Source of the DNA: an uncultured Clostridia bacterium
GTDB taxonomy: Bacteria; Bacillota; Clostridia; Christensenellales; Aristaeellaceae
Assembly (NCBI GenBank): GCA_947565865.1
Contig: CANOHT010000007.1
Location: 1 to 64,000 of the forward strand
Direction: 5' to 3'
Length of the DNA: 64,000 nt
This document shows positions 33,425 through 42,127 of this stretch, piece after piece (position 1 is the stretch's first letter; the number at the start of each line of letters is the position of its first letter). The notes beneath the pieces were generated by a model. That model did not search any database. It was given only the letters and a program-made list of their open reading frames with translations, and was not told the origin of the DNA. A program made the translations under genes and the position numbers.

Positions 33425-34525
33425 TTAATGCGCGCGAAAATACGCTTTGATGACATCCATGACATAGTCCTGTTCGTCACTGGTCATGCCGTTATAGATT
33501 GGCAGACTGACGACCTGGTCGGCGTAGGCCTCGGCGATGGGGAAATCCCCGGAGCGGTAGCCAAGGCTCTGATAACAGGGCTGCATATGCGGGGGAATGG
33601 GATAGTGAATGAGCGTATGAACCCCGCGCTCCTCCAAATACTGCTGGAAGTCCTCGCGGTTGGCCACGCGGACAACAAACTGATGCCACACAGAGGTTGT
33701 GCCCTCGCGTACCTGCGGAAGAATCAAGCCGGTCTGCGCAAGGCCTTCCAGATACTTTTCAGCCAGCAGGCGCTTTTCGACCAGCAGCTCTTCAAAATGG
33801 CCTAATTTTGTGCGCAGCAGCGCAGCCTGGATTTCATCCATGCGGGAATTGAGACCGATGATGTCGTTGCGATATTTGACTGTGCTGCCGTAATTGCGGA
33901 GCATCCGTACCTTCTGGGCCAAGGCGGGGGAGTTGGTGGTGATCGCACCGGCGTCGCCAAAGGCTCCCAGGTTTTTGGTGGGATAGAAGCTGAAGCAGCC
34001 GAAATCGCCGAAGCTGCCGATCTTCTGCTGGCGGCAGGCTGCGCCGTGGGCCTGTGCGCAATCCTCAACCAGATAGAGATGATGCTTTTTCGCAATGGCG
34101 CAGATTTTATCCATATTGGCGGCCTGACCGTACAGGTGCACCACAAGAATGGCCTTTGTACGCGGGGTGATGGCGCGTTCAAGGGCTTCCGCATCCAAAT
34201 TGTAGTAGATGTCCGGCTCCACGAAAACCGGGGTAGCCTGGTTTTCGGAGACAGCCAAAACCGTGGCGATGAAGGTATTGGAGGGGACGATCACCTCATC
34301 GCCGGGGCCGACCTCAAGCGCGCGAAGGGCCAGAATGAGGGCGTCCAGGCCGCTGTTGAGCCCGACACATTCCTTTGTGCCGCAGAATGCCGCAAACTCC
34401 TCTTCAAAGCGCTGCACCTCTTGCCCAAGGATATACCAAGCGGAATCCAAGGCCCGAATGGCGGCAGCCTTGTATTCTTCCTGATAACGCTGATACTGCC
34501 GATCAAGCCGATCGTAAACTTTCAT
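33425..34525 (-). CDS. DegT/DnrJ/EryC1 aminotransferase (FdtB/QdtB-like)
   Basis: A 366-residue PLP-dependent sugar aminotransferase. GLNSGLDALILALRAL and the PLP-contacting VEDCAQAHGA are present, and the PLP-binding lysine is in SFYPTKNLGAFGD. Placed directly before the 3,4-ketoisomerase gene, it probably adds the 3-amino group to dTDP-3-keto-6-deoxyhexose using glutamate. AGGAGGATC precedes the ATG. The glucose-1-phosphate thymidylyltransferase and 4,6-dehydratase needed upstream are not in the window. Confidence 0.9.
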   Translation of the reverse strand: MKVYDRLDRQYQRYQEEYKAAAIRALDSAWYILGQEVQRFEEEFAAFCGTKECVGLNSGLDALILALRALEVGPGDEVIVPSNTFIATVLAVSENQATPVFVEPDIYYNLDAEALERAITPRTKAILVVHLYGQAANMDKICAIAKKHHLYLVEDCAQAHGAACRQQKIGSFGDFGCFSFYPTKNLGAFGDAGAITTNSPALAQKVRMLRNYGSTVKYRNDIIGLNSRMDEIQAALLRTKLGHFEELLVEKRLLAEKYLEGLAQTGLILPQVREGTTSVWHQFVVRVANREDFQQYLEERGVHTLIHYPIPPHMQPCYQSLGYRSGDFPIAEAYADQVVSLPIYNGMTSDEQDYVMDVIKAYFRAH

Positions 34526-34604
34526 GATGGTGATCCTCCTGTTTTGTTCAGCCGTAATGCCGGCTGGCGACGGAAAATTCGCGCTGTTCTCCAGCGGATT
34601 TTCA

Positions 34605-36815
34605 TCATGGGCGGCGGAACCGCCTGATGCATGTCTTCACCCAATGCAGCGGCCTGACCAAGATCAAGCCGATGCGGAATGCGTGGCTGCCTCGCAGCGC
34701 CGCCACTTCAGCTTGCAGGCGCTGAACCTCGCGGCCCGCGGCCATGGTTCGGCCTGCCGCGGCCTGGGCGGGTTCTTGCGTGGTAAGCGCCTGAAGGCAG
34801 TAGGTGTCGAGGTCTTTATCCATGATGTCATGGCAGCGCTGAAGCTTGTACGCGCCGTCGCTGATATGCCGCATATCGGCGGCGGCAACACAGTCAATAT
34901 CAAGAGCGGCCAGCCCGCCTCCGTGCAACGTCTGATAAAGCTGACGATAGCTTTCCATGCTTTTCATGGTATCAAGGGTACGCAGCATGGATTCGGCGGC
35001 TTTCACGGCAAAGGGCTTGCGGAAGGTATCGTAAAGCTGTCGTTTTAACAGCTCTTCCTTCACAGCGCTGAAGGCGATATAGGTATCCAGCGGCGCTTTT
35101 GTTTTGCGGGATTGAATGTTTTGCTCCAGGCCGACGCGGTAATGAACCAGAACCTGGGGCAGCGGGGCGATGCGGTTTGCGCAGGCCAGCGCGATCATGC
35201 TGAAATACAGATCATTGCTGGAATAAAGCGACTGAAAGCGAACGCCAAGCTGCTGGATGTAGGTTCGGCGGTACAGTTTGGTCCACGGATTGAGGACATC
35301 AAAAATGTGATCGCGTCCCTCCTCGCCGGAGAAAACGTGCGTGGGGAGATGACGGCAGGGGCACAGGAAGCTGGCGGGCGTCAGGGTCGCGGAGGGCATC
35401 TGCAGCAGATCAGCGTGGAAAAGCACAACGTCCGCTTGATGATGCTGCGCGCAGGCGGCGGTGTAGGTCAGCAAATCAGGTGAAAACTCGTCGTCAGCGT
35501 CAAGGAAAAGCAGGTATTCTCCCTTGGCGCGATCCATGCCGGCATTCCGGGCAACGCCAGCGTGCTGGTTTTGCTGCCGTAGTAGGCTGATGCGCGGATC
35601 AGAGGCGGCGTATTCCTGGATGATGTCGCAGGATTGATCCGTAGAGCCGTCGTCAACCAAGATGACCTCATAGTTTTGAAGCGTTTGCTGCCGCAGGCTG
35701 CGGAGCGTATCGCGAAGATAAGGCTCCGCGTTGTATACCGGCATGATAACGCTGACCAGGGGCGCTTCTGGCCGGTAGGCCTGAGTCAGGTAGGGCCTCA
35801 GCTGAGCGCTGGTTTGCCATGGAGCCATGGCCGCTGTCTCCGTCCGGGCGGATGCCTCATCTGCAGACAGCGGCGGGGCCGAAAGCGTACTGTCCTGAAG
35901 GGCTCTGATAATCATGGCCGCGTCGGGGTACTGCTTCAGGATGGCGCTTCGTTCGGCTTCAGACATGGCGTCAACAATCCGAAGCGCGTTAACCATAAGG
36001 GATGAAACCTGCTGCTGCGCGCACTGGACAGCCTCGGGGGAGAATCGGCGCGTGAGCACGAAATGCTGAATAGCGTTTTGAGAGATATAGTAACTGCGTA
36101 CATGACGGTAATCCTTGAATGTGGTGACAATAGAATCGTCGCGAAGAGCGCGAAGATAAAAGGGGACTTTTTCTATCGAGGCGCGCTGAGCGCTTAATAG
36201 GCACTGCAATGTGAATACATTGTCTTCATAATAGATTCCGGGAATAAAGGAAAAACCCTCCGCCCGTAGGAATTCGGCGCGCAGAAGGTACATACAGGCC
36301 GATGCACGGTAGCTGCCGTGCGTAACAAGCTGCGTGAAAAGCGCTTCTCCTGACAGAAAGGGCTTGGTCATGGTGATGGTTGTGCGGTAAAGCGTTTCAT
36401 AGCGGGGAAAAGCCTTCCGCAAATCCTCCGTGGCGTACACCGTCTCGCCGTCATAAAACAGCATATCAAGCTGATGACGGCTGGCCTTGGCATACAGACG
36501 CTCCAAGGCATCTTCCCGCAGAGCGTCGTCACAGTCAAGAAAATCCAGATACTCGCCTGTCGCTTTGGCAATGCCAGCATTGCGGGCAGCTGAAAGGCCG
36601 CCGTTTTCCTGGGTGATAACAAGCATGTTCGGGTGCGCGTGCTGGTAGCTGGTCAGAATTTCCGCAGATGCGTCGGTGGAGCCGTCATTGACGCAGATCA
36701 CCTGGATGTTTTTGAGCGTTTGGGCGAATACGCTGTCCAGACATGGACGCAGATAGGCTTCACCATTGTAAACAGGAATGATGACGCTGACTGCGGCTTG
36801 CGCAGAACGAGACAT
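34605..36815 (-). CDS. Tandem GT2 glycosyltransferase
   Basis: A 736-residue protein with two family-2 domains. The first starts VSVIIPVYNGEAYL with metal motif LDCDD; the second, near residue 355, starts VSVIMPVYNAEPYL with LDADD. Both have the nucleotide-binding DDGST or NDGST. The C-terminus has a short coiled coil and an amphipathic basic end (VKTCIRRFRRP) that may touch the membrane. Two active sites could make an alternating linkage. ATG at 36815 follows CGGAGGAAG; the upstream open frame is antisense noise. Confidence 0.88.
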   Translation of the reverse strand: MSRSAQAAVSVIIPVYNGEAYLRPCLDSVFAQTLKNIQVICVNDGSTDASAEILTSYQHAHPNMLVITQENGGLSAARNAGIAKATGEYLDFLDCDDALREDALERLYAKASRHQLDMLFYDGETVYATEDLRKAFPRYETLYRTTITMTKPFLSGEALFTQLVTHGSYRASACMYLLRAEFLRAEGFSFIPGIYYEDNVFTLQCLLSAQRASIEKVPFYLRALRDDSIVTTFKDYRHVRSYYISQNAIQHFVLTRRFSPEAVQCAQQQVSSLMVNALRIVDAMSEAERSAILKQYPDAAMIIRALQDSTLSAPPLSADEASARTETAAMAPWQTSAQLRPYLTQAYRPEAPLVSVIMPVYNAEPYLRDTLRSLRQQTLQNYEVILVDDGSTDQSCDIIQEYAASDPRISLLRQQNQHAGVARNAGMDRAKGEYLLFLDADDEFSPDLLTYTAACAQHHQADVVLFHADLLQMPSATLTPASFLCPCRHLPTHVFSGEEGRDHIFDVLNPWTKLYRRTYIQQLGVRFQSLYSSNDLYFSMIALACANRIAPLPQVLVHYRVGLEQNIQSRKTKAPLDTYIAFSAVKEELLKRQLYDTFRKPFAVKAAESMLRTLDTMKSMESYRQLYQTLHGGGLAALDIDCVAAADMRHISDGAYKLQRCHDIMDKDLDTYCLQALTTQEPAQAAAGRTMAAGREVQRLQAEVAALRGSHAFRIGLILVRPLHWVKTCIRRFRRP

Positions 36816-36859
36816 TGCTTCCTCCGATCTCACCGTGCGGTGCATCCAAACAATGAGGC

Positions 36860-37612
36860 TTATGACTTGCTTTTGGTGTCCATATATTGATCGTAAGCTG
36901 CCAGCACACCTGCGGCGTCGCCCATCATCCGCGTATTTCCCTGATCCAGCCAAAGGGCTTTGTTGCACAGGCGCTGGACGGCGGCGATGGAGTGCGAGAC
37001 GAACAAAAGCGTGGTGCCGTTTTCCAGCAGGCTCTGCATACGGGTCTCGCATTTGGCCTGAAAGGCTTTATCTCCGGTGGCGAGCACCTCGTCGGCAATG
37101 AGGATATCCGCCCGGGCGCAGGTCGCCACGGCAAAGCCGAGGCGGGATTTCATGCCGGAGGAGTAATTCTTGATCGGGACATCCAGGAAGGGCTCGATTT
37201 CCGCAAAGCTGACAATTTCATCAAACCGGCTGCGGATGCTTTTTTCCGACATGCCCAGGATCAACCCGTTCATCATGATGTTTTCACGGCCGGTCAGCGC
37301 CGGGTCGAAGCCTGCGCCAAGCTCAAGCAGCGGCGCCACGCTGCCGTCGACGGCGACGGTACCCTGATAAGGCCGAAGAATGCCGGTGATGAGCTTGAGG
37401 AGCGTGGATTTGCCCGAGCCATTTTTGCCCACAAAGCCCCAGCTTTCCCCCTGCTTGACGGTGAGGTTGACATCCTTCAGCGCCATGAATTCCTGGAAGA
37501 GCAGCTCCCGGTGCGACAGGGCGCGCATGTAGTCCCGCAGCCCGCGGTTTTTCTGCAGAGCAAGATTGTACCGCACGGAAGCGTGCTCAATCTGTACGAC
37601 GGTTTTGGCCAT
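36860..37612 (-). CDS. wzt: Polysaccharide/teichoic-type ABC exporter ATPase (Wzt/TagH type)
   Basis: A 250-residue ATPase with Walker A GKNGSGKST, signature YSSGMKSRLGFA, Walker B ILIADEVLATGD and H-loop VSHS, typical of the Wzt/TagH export branch. It ends soon after the nucleotide-binding domain, so the C-terminal carbohydrate-binding domain of long Wzt proteins is absent, as in systems that do not need a terminal-sugar checkpoint. ATG at 37612 was chosen for spacing to AGGTGG; a GTG at 37627 is possible. Confidence 0.88.
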   Translation of the reverse strand: MAKTVVQIEHASVRYNLALQKNRGLRDYMRALSHRELLFQEFMALKDVNLTVKQGESWGFVGKNGSGKSTLLKLITGILRPYQGTVAVDGSVAPLLELGAGFDPALTGRENIMMNGLILGMSEKSIRSRFDEIVSFAEIEPFLDVPIKNYSSGMKSRLGFAVATCARADILIADEVLATGDKAFQAKCETRMQSLLENGTTLLFVSHSIAAVQRLCNKALWLDQGNTRMMGDAAGVLAAYDQYMDTKSKS

Positions 37613-37623
37613 CTCCATCCACC

Positions 37624-38424
37624 TCACACATACAGGATCAGGGTGTTTTTGGCTTTGTTATAGGCAAGGAGGCCGAGGGCCAGCATGAACGTGCCTGCGC
37701 CAAAGCCCAATAGCAGCATGGCGGCGTCCGGCCAAACGTGATCCAGGAAGATGGCGCGCGTCTGAGCAATATAGTAGTAAAGCGGGTTATACGCGCTGAT
37801 AAGGGACTGCATCCATTCAGGCAGGGCGGAAAGCGGATAAAACAAGGGCGTCAGATACATCCAGGCCGTGGTGAAGGCGGCATAGAGGTAGCTGGTATCG
37901 TGGACGAAGACGTTGGCGATGGCCAGAAGCAGGCCCATGCCGAAGGTGAAAAGCGACGCCTGCGCCACGATGACGGGGAACGCCAGGACATGGATGGACA
38001 GCGGCGTCTGAGTGAACAGCAGCACCAACGCGAAGGCCACCAGCGTAAAGAGGAGATCCACAAACGCGGAGGCAAAGCTGGCCGCGGGGAAAATGTAATA
38101 GGGAATGCGCGTTTTGCGCATGAGCGAGCCGTTGCTGTCGATTGAGTGCATAATGCTGCTGGCGCCGCCGATGACGAAGGTATACATCATGCGTCCGCAG
38201 AACAGATAGACCGGGAAGTTGGGAATGCTGTTGGTGAACATGCGGGAGAAAACAACGGTCATGATGAGCATCATGAACAGCGGATTCAGCACGCACCAGG
38301 CATAGCCCAATACGGAGGTTCGGTATTTCTTCTTCAATTCCCGGGAAATAAGGTTGCGCAGCAGCGGGAAATATCGAATGCCGTTGCTGACGGCCAGCCG
38401 GGCCGCGGTCAATGCTTTGCTCAT
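37624..38424 (-). CDS. wzm: Polysaccharide ABC exporter permease (Wzm/TagG type)
   Basis: A 266-residue ABC-2 membrane protein with six hydrophobic segments. The N-terminal amphipathic region RELKKKYRTSVLGYAWCVLNP is the family signature. It forms the channel that moves a polyprenyl-linked glycan across the membrane with the ATPase encoded 11 nt downstream. The ATG overlaps the stop of the upstream GT2 gene (ATGA). Confidence 0.9.
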   Translation of the reverse strand: MSKALTAARLAVSNGIRYFPLLRNLISRELKKKYRTSVLGYAWCVLNPLFMMLIMTVVFSRMFTNSIPNFPVYLFCGRMMYTFVIGGASSIMHSIDSNGSLMRKTRIPYYIFPAASFASAFVDLLFTLVAFALVLLFTQTPLSIHVLAFPVIVAQASLFTFGMGLLLAIANVFVHDTSYLYAAFTTAWMYLTPLFYPLSALPEWMQSLISAYNPLYYYIAQTRAIFLDHVWPDAAMLLLGFGAGTFMLALGLLAYNKAKNTLILYV

Positions 38425-39332
38425 GGCTGTTCCTTTCGTGAGTGTTTCATGCGAATGCCCGCCAGGGTCAAGCGGCCGCCAAACGTAAGCAACCGAAGAT
38501 TCTCCAGGGGCCTGCGCCGGAAGGAAAGCGCCTTGAAATAATCCAAAACGCAGGTTTTTCCGCACTGTTCGGCAAAGGTCTGCATGGTGCTGAGAATCAG
38601 GCGCGTCGCTGGTATGGAGGCTGCATAATCATGCTGATACTTTTTGTACAGCAGCCGAAGCGCCCGAAGCCCCAGCTCGGGCTTGCGGGAAATGCTGTCC
38701 GCCTGGATGTGGACATCGACCAGCACATCGCTGTGATAGCGAAGGTCGCATGCCTGCGCCAGACGGATGGCGTATTCCCAATCCTGCATCCGGGGGAAGC
38801 GCTCGTCAAACCGTACCTTCTTCATCCATGCGGCGCGGCCGAAGAGCGTCTGTGTGCTGACGATGTTGCCGCCAAGCAGGCTCCGGTAATCAACGCGGCC
38901 TTCGGGCTGACTGACGTCCGGGAAGCGGACGGGCTGGCTGTCGGCGGAATCAAAGCGGCGGAAGGCGCAGAAGATTACATCCGCGCCGGACGATTCCAGC
39001 CGCTGGCACTGAATGGCAAGCTTATCAGGGTACCACCGATCATCGCTGTCAAGAAAAGCGATATACTGTCCGCAGGCCAGCTCAAGACCGAGATTGCGCG
39101 CCGCGCAGGCTCCGCGGTGCGGCGCCTGATGATAGCGTACGCGCGGATCGCCCTTAGCGGCGAACAGCTCCTGTGTCCCGTCGGTAGAGCCGTCATCGAC
39201 GATAATCACTTCGATATCCGAAAGCGTTTGCGCCAGGACGCTGGCAATCGCGTGCGGGAGCAGGGCGCGGCGGTTATAGGTTGGTATGATGATGCTGACA
39301 AGGGGCGAGGTGCGTGTCGGTGTCTGTTCCAT
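38421..39332 (-). CDS. GT2 glycosyltransferase
   Basis: A 303-residue single-domain family-2 transferase. It has VSIIIPTYNRRALL, DDGSTDGT for nucleotide binding, and LDSDD for metal. The acceptor-binding part includes FPRMQDWEYAIRLA. It overlaps the exporter permease gene by 4 nt, so glycan assembly and export are co-translated. Donor and acceptor are unknown. Confidence 0.88.
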   Translation of the reverse strand: MEQTPTRTSPLVSIIIPTYNRRALLPHAIASVLAQTLSDIEVIIVDDGSTDGTQELFAAKGDPRVRYHQAPHRGACAARNLGLELACGQYIAFLDSDDRWYPDKLAIQCQRLESSGADVIFCAFRRFDSADSQPVRFPDVSQPEGRVDYRSLLGGNIVSTQTLFGRAAWMKKVRFDERFPRMQDWEYAIRLAQACDLRYHSDVLVDVHIQADSISRKPELGLRALRLLYKKYQHDYAASIPATRLILSTMQTFAEQCGKTCVLDYFKALSFRRRPLENLRLLTFGGRLTLAGIRMKHSRKEQP

Positions 39333-39340
39333 CCGCTTGC

Positions 39341-40588
39341 TCAGTCCCTTCTGAACAAATCGCGGGTGTATACTTTTTCCTGCACGTCCTCCAGGCAGCT
39401 GTCATACCGATTGGCTAAGATGGCGTCGCTCAAGGCCTTGAACTTGGCCAGGTCATTGACGATCTTGCTGCCGAAGAAGGTTGTGCCGTCCTCCAGTGTC
39501 GGTTCGTAAATCACTATGGCTGCACCCTTGGCCTTGATGCGCTTCATGACGCCCTGAATGCTGCTCTGGCGGAAGTTGTCGCTGTTGGTTTTCATGGTCA
39601 GGCGGTATACGCCGATGGTGACAGGCTTCTCCATGCGCATATCGTAGAGATTATCTTCCCCATAGCTGTAATAGCCGGCCTTTTGCAAAACGCGGTCGGC
39701 GATGAAATCCTTTCGGGTGCGATTGGCTTCCACCACCGCGCCGATCAGATTCTCCGGCACATCGGCATAATTGGCGAGCAGCTGCTTGGTGTCCTTCGGC
39801 AGGCAGTAGCCGCCATAGCCAAAGGAGGGGTTGTTGTAATGATTGCCGATACGCGGATCAAGGCAGACGCCCTCAATGATCTCCTGGGGATTCAGGCCCT
39901 TCATTTCTGCATAGGTATCCAGTTCGTTGAAATAGCTGACCCGCAGGGCGAGGTAGGTGTTGGCGAACAGCTTGACGGCCTCGGCTTCGGTAAAGCCCAT
40001 CAGCAGGGTGGGAATATCGTTCTTCAGCGCGCCTTCCTGAAGCAGTGCGGCGAAGGTATGGGCGGCTTTCACCAGACGCTCGTCACGCATATCTGTGCCG
40101 ACGATGATGCGGCTGGGATACAGGTTATCATACAGGGCTTTGCTCTCGCGCAAAAACTCGGGGCTGAACAGAATGTTCGCGCTGCCTGTTTGCTCGCGGA
40201 TGGATGCCGTATAACCCACGGGGATGGTGGATTTGATAACCATGATGGCGTTGGGGTTAACGTCCATGACCAGCCGAATGACGGCCTCCAGGGCGCTTGT
40301 GTCAAAATAATTCTTCTTGCTGTCGTAGTTGGTGGGCGCGGCAATCACGACAAAGTCCGCGTCGGCATAGCCAGCGCGGGCGTCCAGGGTCGCGGTCAGA
40401 TTCAGTTCTTTTTCTTCCAAATACTTCTGTATGTATTCATCCTGAATGGGGGATTTGCGCTGATTGATCAGCGTGACCTTTTCAGGGACAATATCCACCG
40501 CGGTGACCTGATGATGCTGCGCCAGCAAAACAGCAATCGACAGACCAACATAGCCGGTTCCGGCAACAGCAATCTTCATCTGACTCAT
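39341..40588 (-). CDS. ugd: UDP-glucose 6-dehydrogenase
   Basis: A 415-residue NAD-dependent enzyme that oxidises UDP-glucose to UDP-glucuronate. It has the Rossmann motif GTGYVGLS at the N-terminus and the catalytic cysteine C262 in YGGYCLPKDT. The C-terminal domain contains TMKTNSDNFRQSS. AAAGGAGAAGCGC precedes the ATG. As first gene of the operon it implies a uronic-acid sugar in the exported glycan, although a relative making another UDP-uronic acid cannot be excluded. Confidence 0.92.
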   Translation of the reverse strand: MSQMKIAVAGTGYVGLSIAVLLAQHHQVTAVDIVPEKVTLINQRKSPIQDEYIQKYLEEKELNLTATLDARAGYADADFVVIAAPTNYDSKKNYFDTSALEAVIRLVMDVNPNAIMVIKSTIPVGYTASIREQTGSANILFSPEFLRESKALYDNLYPSRIIVGTDMRDERLVKAAHTFAALLQEGALKNDIPTLLMGFTEAEAVKLFANTYLALRVSYFNELDTYAEMKGLNPQEIIEGVCLDPRIGNHYNNPSFGYGGYCLPKDTKQLLANYADVPENLIGAVVEANRTRKDFIADRVLQKAGYYSYGEDNLYDMRMEKPVTIGVYRLTMKTNSDNFRQSSIQGVMKRIKAKGAAIVIYEPTLEDGTTFFGSKIVNDLAKFKALSDAILANRYDSCLEDVQEKVYTRDLFRRD

Positions 40589-41129
40589 GCGCTTCTCCTT
40601 TGAGCCGCCTGTCCTCGCGCGAATGACGGCTGGGAACCTGAAGGAATCAGGCGGCTTGCGTTAATGAAATACATCATGGCCTTGGGCCATGGCGTTGTCG
40701 TACGAAAGAGGGAACCGCTGATGGCGATCATGGCGGAAGCTGAAGCCCGCAGCATCATCATGAACAGCGCCGCCCGCGGCCGTACTATCAGGCGCTTGCT
40801 GAAAGGAACCTCCGCGAAAAGCAGCCGCTCCGCCTGATGAATTCAGAAAAATAATAGAATAAAGCAATGCCGGTTCCGGCTGCTCACGGAGGAGCCGCTG
40901 ATGGCCTGAAGGAGCATATATAATGGAAACGACGGATTCCGTCATCGCGCATCATTGGTTCAGACGCTGTGAACTGCTCGTCCATACGCACCATGCTCCG
41001 GCCCTTCAACAGCAAATCACCTCACCTATATACAATCGCTTGTGAAGCAAGTGGCGATCGCACATCAGCCTTCTCCCGACAGCTCGCAATGGCATATTGC
41101 GATAAATGTACATAATCATGCACGTTTGC
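40589..41129 (-). other. Long untranslated leader of the glycan operon
   Basis: About 540 nt separate the operon promoter from the ugd start codon. The region contains one candidate short leader frame (40884-41009) and several variants of a CATCAGCGG...TCC motif. I see no known riboswitch and no clear terminator in it. A 94-codon open frame at 40661-40945 (minus) lacks a ribosome site and looks accidental. Confidence 0.5.
40884..41009 (-). CDS. Possible leader peptide upstream of ugd
   Basis: A 41-codon frame starting at TTG 41009, 8 nt after a good GAGGTG site, inside the long glycan-operon leader. The product is charged, with no signal peptide or familiar motif (it begins MKGRSMVRMDEQF). 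Only the ribosome site and position support it; it could be chance. Confidence 0.25.
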   Translation of the reverse strand: MKGRSMVRMDEQFTASEPMMRDDGIRRFHYICSFRPSAAPP

Positions 41130-41159
41130 ATTATATGTCAAACGCGGCCTCTTTGTCAA
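41130..41159 (-). promoter_or_regulatory. Promoter of the leftward glycan operon
   Basis: On the minus strand TTGACA (41159-41154), 18-bp spacer, TATAAT (41135-41130). Both hexamers are perfect. All ten genes down to 26812 run the same way with short gaps or overlaps, so this is probably the main operon promoter. Confidence 0.82.
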
Positions 41160-41570
41160 TATGAAAAGAAGTGGGATCAGGGCGCGCCTGGGTTTTTGGG
41201 ATGGGATCGTCCCCCCTCTGATAAGCTTTGATGGATCAGGACGAGCCATGGTACGGGAAGGAAGATCGCGGATGGAAGCTTGACAAACGCCAGGATACAC
41301 ACGGCGTTCTATGGAACATGATCCAGGGGCGGATGCTCCATGCTTTCCGCGGGATATTCCTGCGATGGGGGAAGACACGGCCGGGACATCAGCCGGTTTG
41401 CTTTGCCATGCAGGCTTCGCAGTTCTGATGAAGGACGCTCAAACCCGCTTGAAATGGCTTATACTTAGCGTTCTTGTTCATACAGAAGTATTGTGATTGG
41501 CAAAAACGGCGTTATGTATCAAAATGCGACAGATTTCATAAAAAATTAACAAATTCTGTTCGTATAGTAA
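41160..41570. other. Intergenic region between the glycan operon and the Spo0A-domain gene
   Basis: About 410 bp between divergent promoters. Short open frames occur but have no ribosome sites and no recognisable content. It would hold any regulatory sites shared by the two units; I see no obvious operator. Confidence 0.5.
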
Positions 41571-41600
41571 TTGTACATTTGTCTCCTTTTACGGTACACT
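41571..41600 (+). promoter_or_regulatory. Promoter of the Spo0A-domain gene
   Basis: TTGTAC (41571-41576), 18-bp spacer, TACACT (41595-41600). Transcription would begin about 25 nt before the start codon. Confidence 0.6.
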
Positions 41601-41632
41601 GGTGCTATCATCAAGATCGAGGAGGTAGCACT

Positions 41633-41950
41633 ATGGATGACATTGCATCCATCCTGCTGTCCCTTGGCATCGGCAAGCGATACAAGGGGCACGCTTTTTT
41701 ATGCTATGGTTTGCGTCTGGCGTTGGAGGATGAAACGCGTCTGTACAATGTCAGGCGGGAGCTGTTCGCGCCCATCGCGGAGGCCTTCAATACCAACGAT
41801 CAGGCTATTGAACGGAATGTACGGACGGTGATTGCTCATGGATGGCTCACCAACCGCGCGGGTATGGAGGCACTGGCCGGATATCCCATGGCTCAGCCGC
41901 CATCCGCCAAGGAATTTATGGATATTCTGGTAGCGCATTTGCAGCGGTAG
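41633..41950 (+). CDS. Free-standing Spo0A C-terminal (DNA-binding) domain protein
   Basis: A 105-residue protein that aligns by eye over its full length with the Spo0A effector domain: IASILLSLGIGKRYKG at the start, AIERNVRTVIAHGW in the recognition-helix region (Spo0A has RVERAIRHAIEVAW), and SAKEFMDILVAHL at the end (Spo0A: KPTNSEF). There is no receiver domain, so binding is not under phosphorelay control in the usual way. CGAGGAGGTAGC precedes the ATG. It is divergent from the glycan operon and may regulate it. Confidence 0.8.
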   Translation: MDDIASILLSLGIGKRYKGHAFLCYGLRLALEDETRLYNVRRELFAPIAEAFNTNDQAIERNVRTVIAHGWLTNRAGMEALAGYPMAQPPSAKEFMDILVAHLQR

Positions 41951-42127
41951 AGCAGCCGGGCGGCATCGCCGGATGCCGAGGCGCGAGCGTGCCTTGGGTG
42001 CGGCAATATGGCAGAACAGAACAGCAGTGTATGTTCCGATGAAAATTTGCTTGTCCGCTCTTGCTGAAAATCCCAGGGCATGGTATCATGATGGGCGAAT
42101 CATGAAAAAGCGAATGGAGGCGCGAAG

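Noticed and set aside
40661..40945. A 94-codon minus-strand frame in the glycan-operon leader
   Set aside because: No ribosome site, low-complexity product and no homology; probably chance.
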